Shown here: positions 32,501 through 34,243 of the stretch, in pieces
Numbering within the stretch: the stretch's first letter is position 1
How the letters are laid out: every line of letters begins with the position of its first letter
Assembly: GCF_913775355.1 (NCBI RefSeq)
Contig: NZ_CAJYIU010000087.1
Location: forward strand, 1-34,243
Reading direction: 5' to 3'
DNA from: an uncultured Aureimonas sp.
GTDB lineage: Bacteria; Pseudomonadota; Alphaproteobacteria; Rhizobiales; Rhizobiaceae
DNA length: 34,243 nt
Made by a program: the position numbers and the translations under genes
Notes under the pieces: model-generated
Told to the model about the DNA's origin: nothing
Database searches by the model: none
Seen by the model: the letters and a program-made list of their open reading frames with translations, nothing else

Positions 32501-34243
32501 CCGCAGCCGCGCCCCCCGCGCGCCCGTCGGCCGGTTTCGCGCTCGCGCTCCGCTTCGCCCTGCGCGAAATGCGCGGCGGCCTGCGCGGCTTCGTCATCTT
32601 CCTCGCCTGCCTGACGCTTGGCGTCGCCTCGATCGCCGCGGTGAATTCCGTGTCCGAGATGATGACGACCGGCATCCAGCGCGAGGGCCGAACGATCCTC
32701 GGCGGCGACATGCGCTTCGGCCTGAACCAGCGTCAGGCGAGCCCGGAGGAACGGGCCTGGATCGCCGGCTACGGCACCGTCGCCGAGATCGGTTCGCTGC
32801 GCTCGATGGCGCGCCTGCCCGACGGCTCCAACCAGACGCTGAGCGAGGTCAAGGCGGTTGACGGGCTCTACCCGCTCTACGGCGAGATCGGCTCGGAGCC
32901 GGCCACGCCGCTGCCCGATCTTCTGGCCGAGCGGAACGGCCGCTTCGGCGCGCTCGCCGCGCCCGAGTTCTTCGATCGCCTCGGCATCGTGCCCGGCGCG
33001 ACCATTCTCCTCGGCAATATCGAGATCGAACTGCGCGGCGTCCTGACCCGCGAGCCGGACGTTCTGTCCGACGGTTTCAACTTCGCCCCGCGCCTTCTGG
33101 TCTCGCTGGATGCGCTGGCCTCGTCCGGGCTCGTCCAGCCGGGCTCGCTCGTCGAATACGACTACAAGCTCCGTTTCGCCGACCCGGGGACCGACCCGAA
33201 CGCCGTGAAGGCCGAGGCCAACCAGCGCTTTCCGCAGGCCGGCTGGAGCATCCGCGACGCCAGCGAGGCCGCGCCCTCGCTCCAGCGCAACATCGAGCGC
33301 TTCTCGCAGTTCCTGACCCTCGTCGGCCTCACCGCGCTGGTGGTGGGCGGTGTGGGCATCGCCAACGCGGTCGCCGCCTATCTCGATTCCAAGCGCACGG
33401 TGATCTCGACCTTCAAGAGCCTGGGCGCCAGCGGCCGCTTCGTGGTCACGATCTATCTCGTGCAGATCCTGATCCTCTCGACGGTCGGCATCGTGCTCGG
33501 GCTTTTCCTCGGCGCGACGGCGCCGTTCTTCGCCGCGCGCTTTCTGGAAGCCCATATCCCAATCGCTGCCGAAGCTTCGATCTATCCCGGCGCGCTGCTG
33601 CTTGGTGCGTTGTTCGGCTATCTCACCGCGCTCGCTTTTGCGATCCTGCCGCTCGGGCGCACGCGCGACATCGCGGCGACGGCGCTGTTCCGTGCCAATG
33701 ACGGGCCGGGAAGTCTTCGCATGCGCTGGGCCTATGCCGCTGCGGCGCTAGGCCTTGCCGCCGCGATCGCCGCGCTGGCGTTCGTGATGTCGAGCGACAA
33801 GCGGGTGGCCGGTGTGTTCCTCGTGGCGACGGGCGTCGCGTTCGTGATCCTGCGCCTCGTGGCGATGGCGATCCGTTGGGGCGCGGCGCGCCTGCCGCGC
33901 GTGCGCTCGACGCCGCTGCGGCTCGCGATCGGCAACATCCATCGTCCCGGCGCGCTGACGGCCTCGGTGGTCCTGTCGCTCGGCCTCGGGCTGACGCTCC
34001 TCGTCACGCTCGCCTCGATCGATCGCAATCTTCGAAGCGAGATCGGCGGCACCCTGGCGGCGCGCGCGCCGAACTTCTTCTTCGTCGACATCCAGTCCGC
34101 CGAGGTCGAGCCGTTCCGCACGAGGGTCGCCGAACTCGCGCCGGGCTCGACCCTGACCGACGTGCCGATGCTGCGCGGGCGCATCACGCAGCTACGCGGC
34201 GAGGACGTGTCGAAGATCGAGGTGCCGCCGGAGGGCGCCTGGG
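32497..34243 (+). CDS. ybbP: FtsX-like ABC permease YbbP (partial, C-terminus outside window)
   Basis: The first 582 residues of a large (usually about 830-850 residue) MacB/FtsX-type permease. The GTG start at 32497 overlaps the ybbA stop (GTGA). The N-terminal membrane segment GFVIFLACLTLGVASIAAVN is followed by a large periplasmic domain (about residues 50-270), then FLTLVGLTALVVGGVGIANA with the FtsX-type core AYLDSKRTVISTFKSLGASG, several further spans, and a second FtsX half starting AIGNIHRPGALTASVVLSLG. The gene runs off the right edge in the second periplasmic loop. Function is export or lipid/lipoprotein handling by analogy only. Confidence 0.94.
   Translation, partial: MTAAAPPARPSAGFALALRFALREMRGGLRGFVIFLACLTLGVASIAAVNSVSEMMTTGIQREGRTILGGDMRFGLNQRQASPEERAWIAGYGTVAEIGSLRSMARLPDGSNQTLSEVKAVDGLYPLYGEIGSEPATPLPDLLAERNGRFGALAAPEFFDRLGIVPGATILLGNIEIELRGVLTREPDVLSDGFNFAPRLLVSLDALASSGLVQPGSLVEYDYKLRFADPGTDPNAVKAEANQRFPQAGWSIRDASEAAPSLQRNIERFSQFLTLVGLTALVVGGVGIANAVAAYLDSKRTVISTFKSLGASGRFVVTIYLVQILILSTVGIVLGLFLGATAPFFAARFLEAHIPIAAEASIYPGALLLGALFGYLTALAFAILPLGRTRDIAATALFRANDGPGSLRMRWAYAAAALGLAAAIAALAFVMSSDKRVAGVFLVATGVAFVILRLVAMAIRWGAARLPRVRSTPLRLAIGNIHRPGALTASVVLSLGLGLTLLVTLASIDRNLRSEIGGTLAARAPNFFFVDIQSAEVEPFRTRVAELAPGSTLTDVPMLRGRITQLRGEDVSKIEVPPEGAW

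Noticed and set aside
1-34243. CRISPR arrays, tRNA or rRNA genes, insertion sequences, integrases, phage genes
   Set aside because: No regularly spaced repeats, cloverleaf-like sequences, rRNA segments or transposase motifs were recognised on either strand.

Overview
The window is GC-rich, gene-dense chromosomal DNA, most likely from an alphaproteobacterium of the Hyphomicrobiales (Rhizobiales). An Aurantimonadaceae-like origin is only a guess from overall feel. The placement rests on several things: a DnaX without the zinc-binding cysteines, an IalB-family protein, a membrane-anchored cytochrome c beside kdsB and pheA, DUF1127 and DUF1232 proteins, and the run rlmN / small membrane protein / argG. 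I see no tRNA, rRNA, CRISPR array, insertion sequence, integrase or phage gene. Most genes are core housekeeping, and no multi-gene system looks new to me.

Layout. 1-2714 (-): two tandem YejA-like peptide-binding proteins, one with a Sec-type and one with a Tat-type signal. 2920-3912 (-): membrane-anchored cytochrome c with a very long Pro/Ala tail. 4123-5721 (+): one continuous reading frame that joins complete KdsB (CMP-KDO synthesis) to complete PheA (prephenate dehydratase); this is the most unusual gene here. 5784-7413 (-): HIT protein, NudC and a 48-residue DUF1127 protein. 7440-10703 (+): SRP RNA gene ffs, then dnaX, ybaB/ebfC and recR. 10781-12004 (+): MltB-type lytic transglycosylase. 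12069-14828 (-): pyrophosphatase, GNAT acetyltransferase, PH-domain protein and a zinc-type alcohol dehydrogenase. 14993-16432 (+): Nramp-related transporter lacking the canonical metal motifs. 16545-16736 (-): unknown 63-residue gene with a near-perfect Shine-Dalgarno sequence and a promoter region full of repeats. 16896-20911 (-): typA and an M3 metallopeptidase. 21033-21536 (+): MarR regulator. 21541-24874 (-): LLM flavin oxidoreductase, argG and a PAP2 phosphatase. 25058-26109 (+): LysE and half-size EamA transporters. 26122-31691 (-): GST, orphan BrnA-like protein, membrane protein, rlmN, IalB-family protein, DUF1232 protein, thpR and tesA-like esterase. 31787-34243 (+): ABC ATPase YbbA and a partial FtsX-like permease YbbP, divergent from tesA as in E. 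coli.

How the genes work together. ffs-dnaX-ybaB-recR is a classic replication/repair cluster. The ADH and PH-domain genes, hit and nudC, lysE and eamA, and ybbA and ybbP are tightly spaced or overlapping pairs that look co-transcribed. Several gene ends carry rho-independent terminators built on one pattern, a CGAAAAA flank followed by a GC stem, often shared between convergent genes.

Limits. All functions are read from motifs and remembered family features; no search was run. Start codons were chosen from Shine-Dalgarno spacing and family N-termini, and weak cases are marked.
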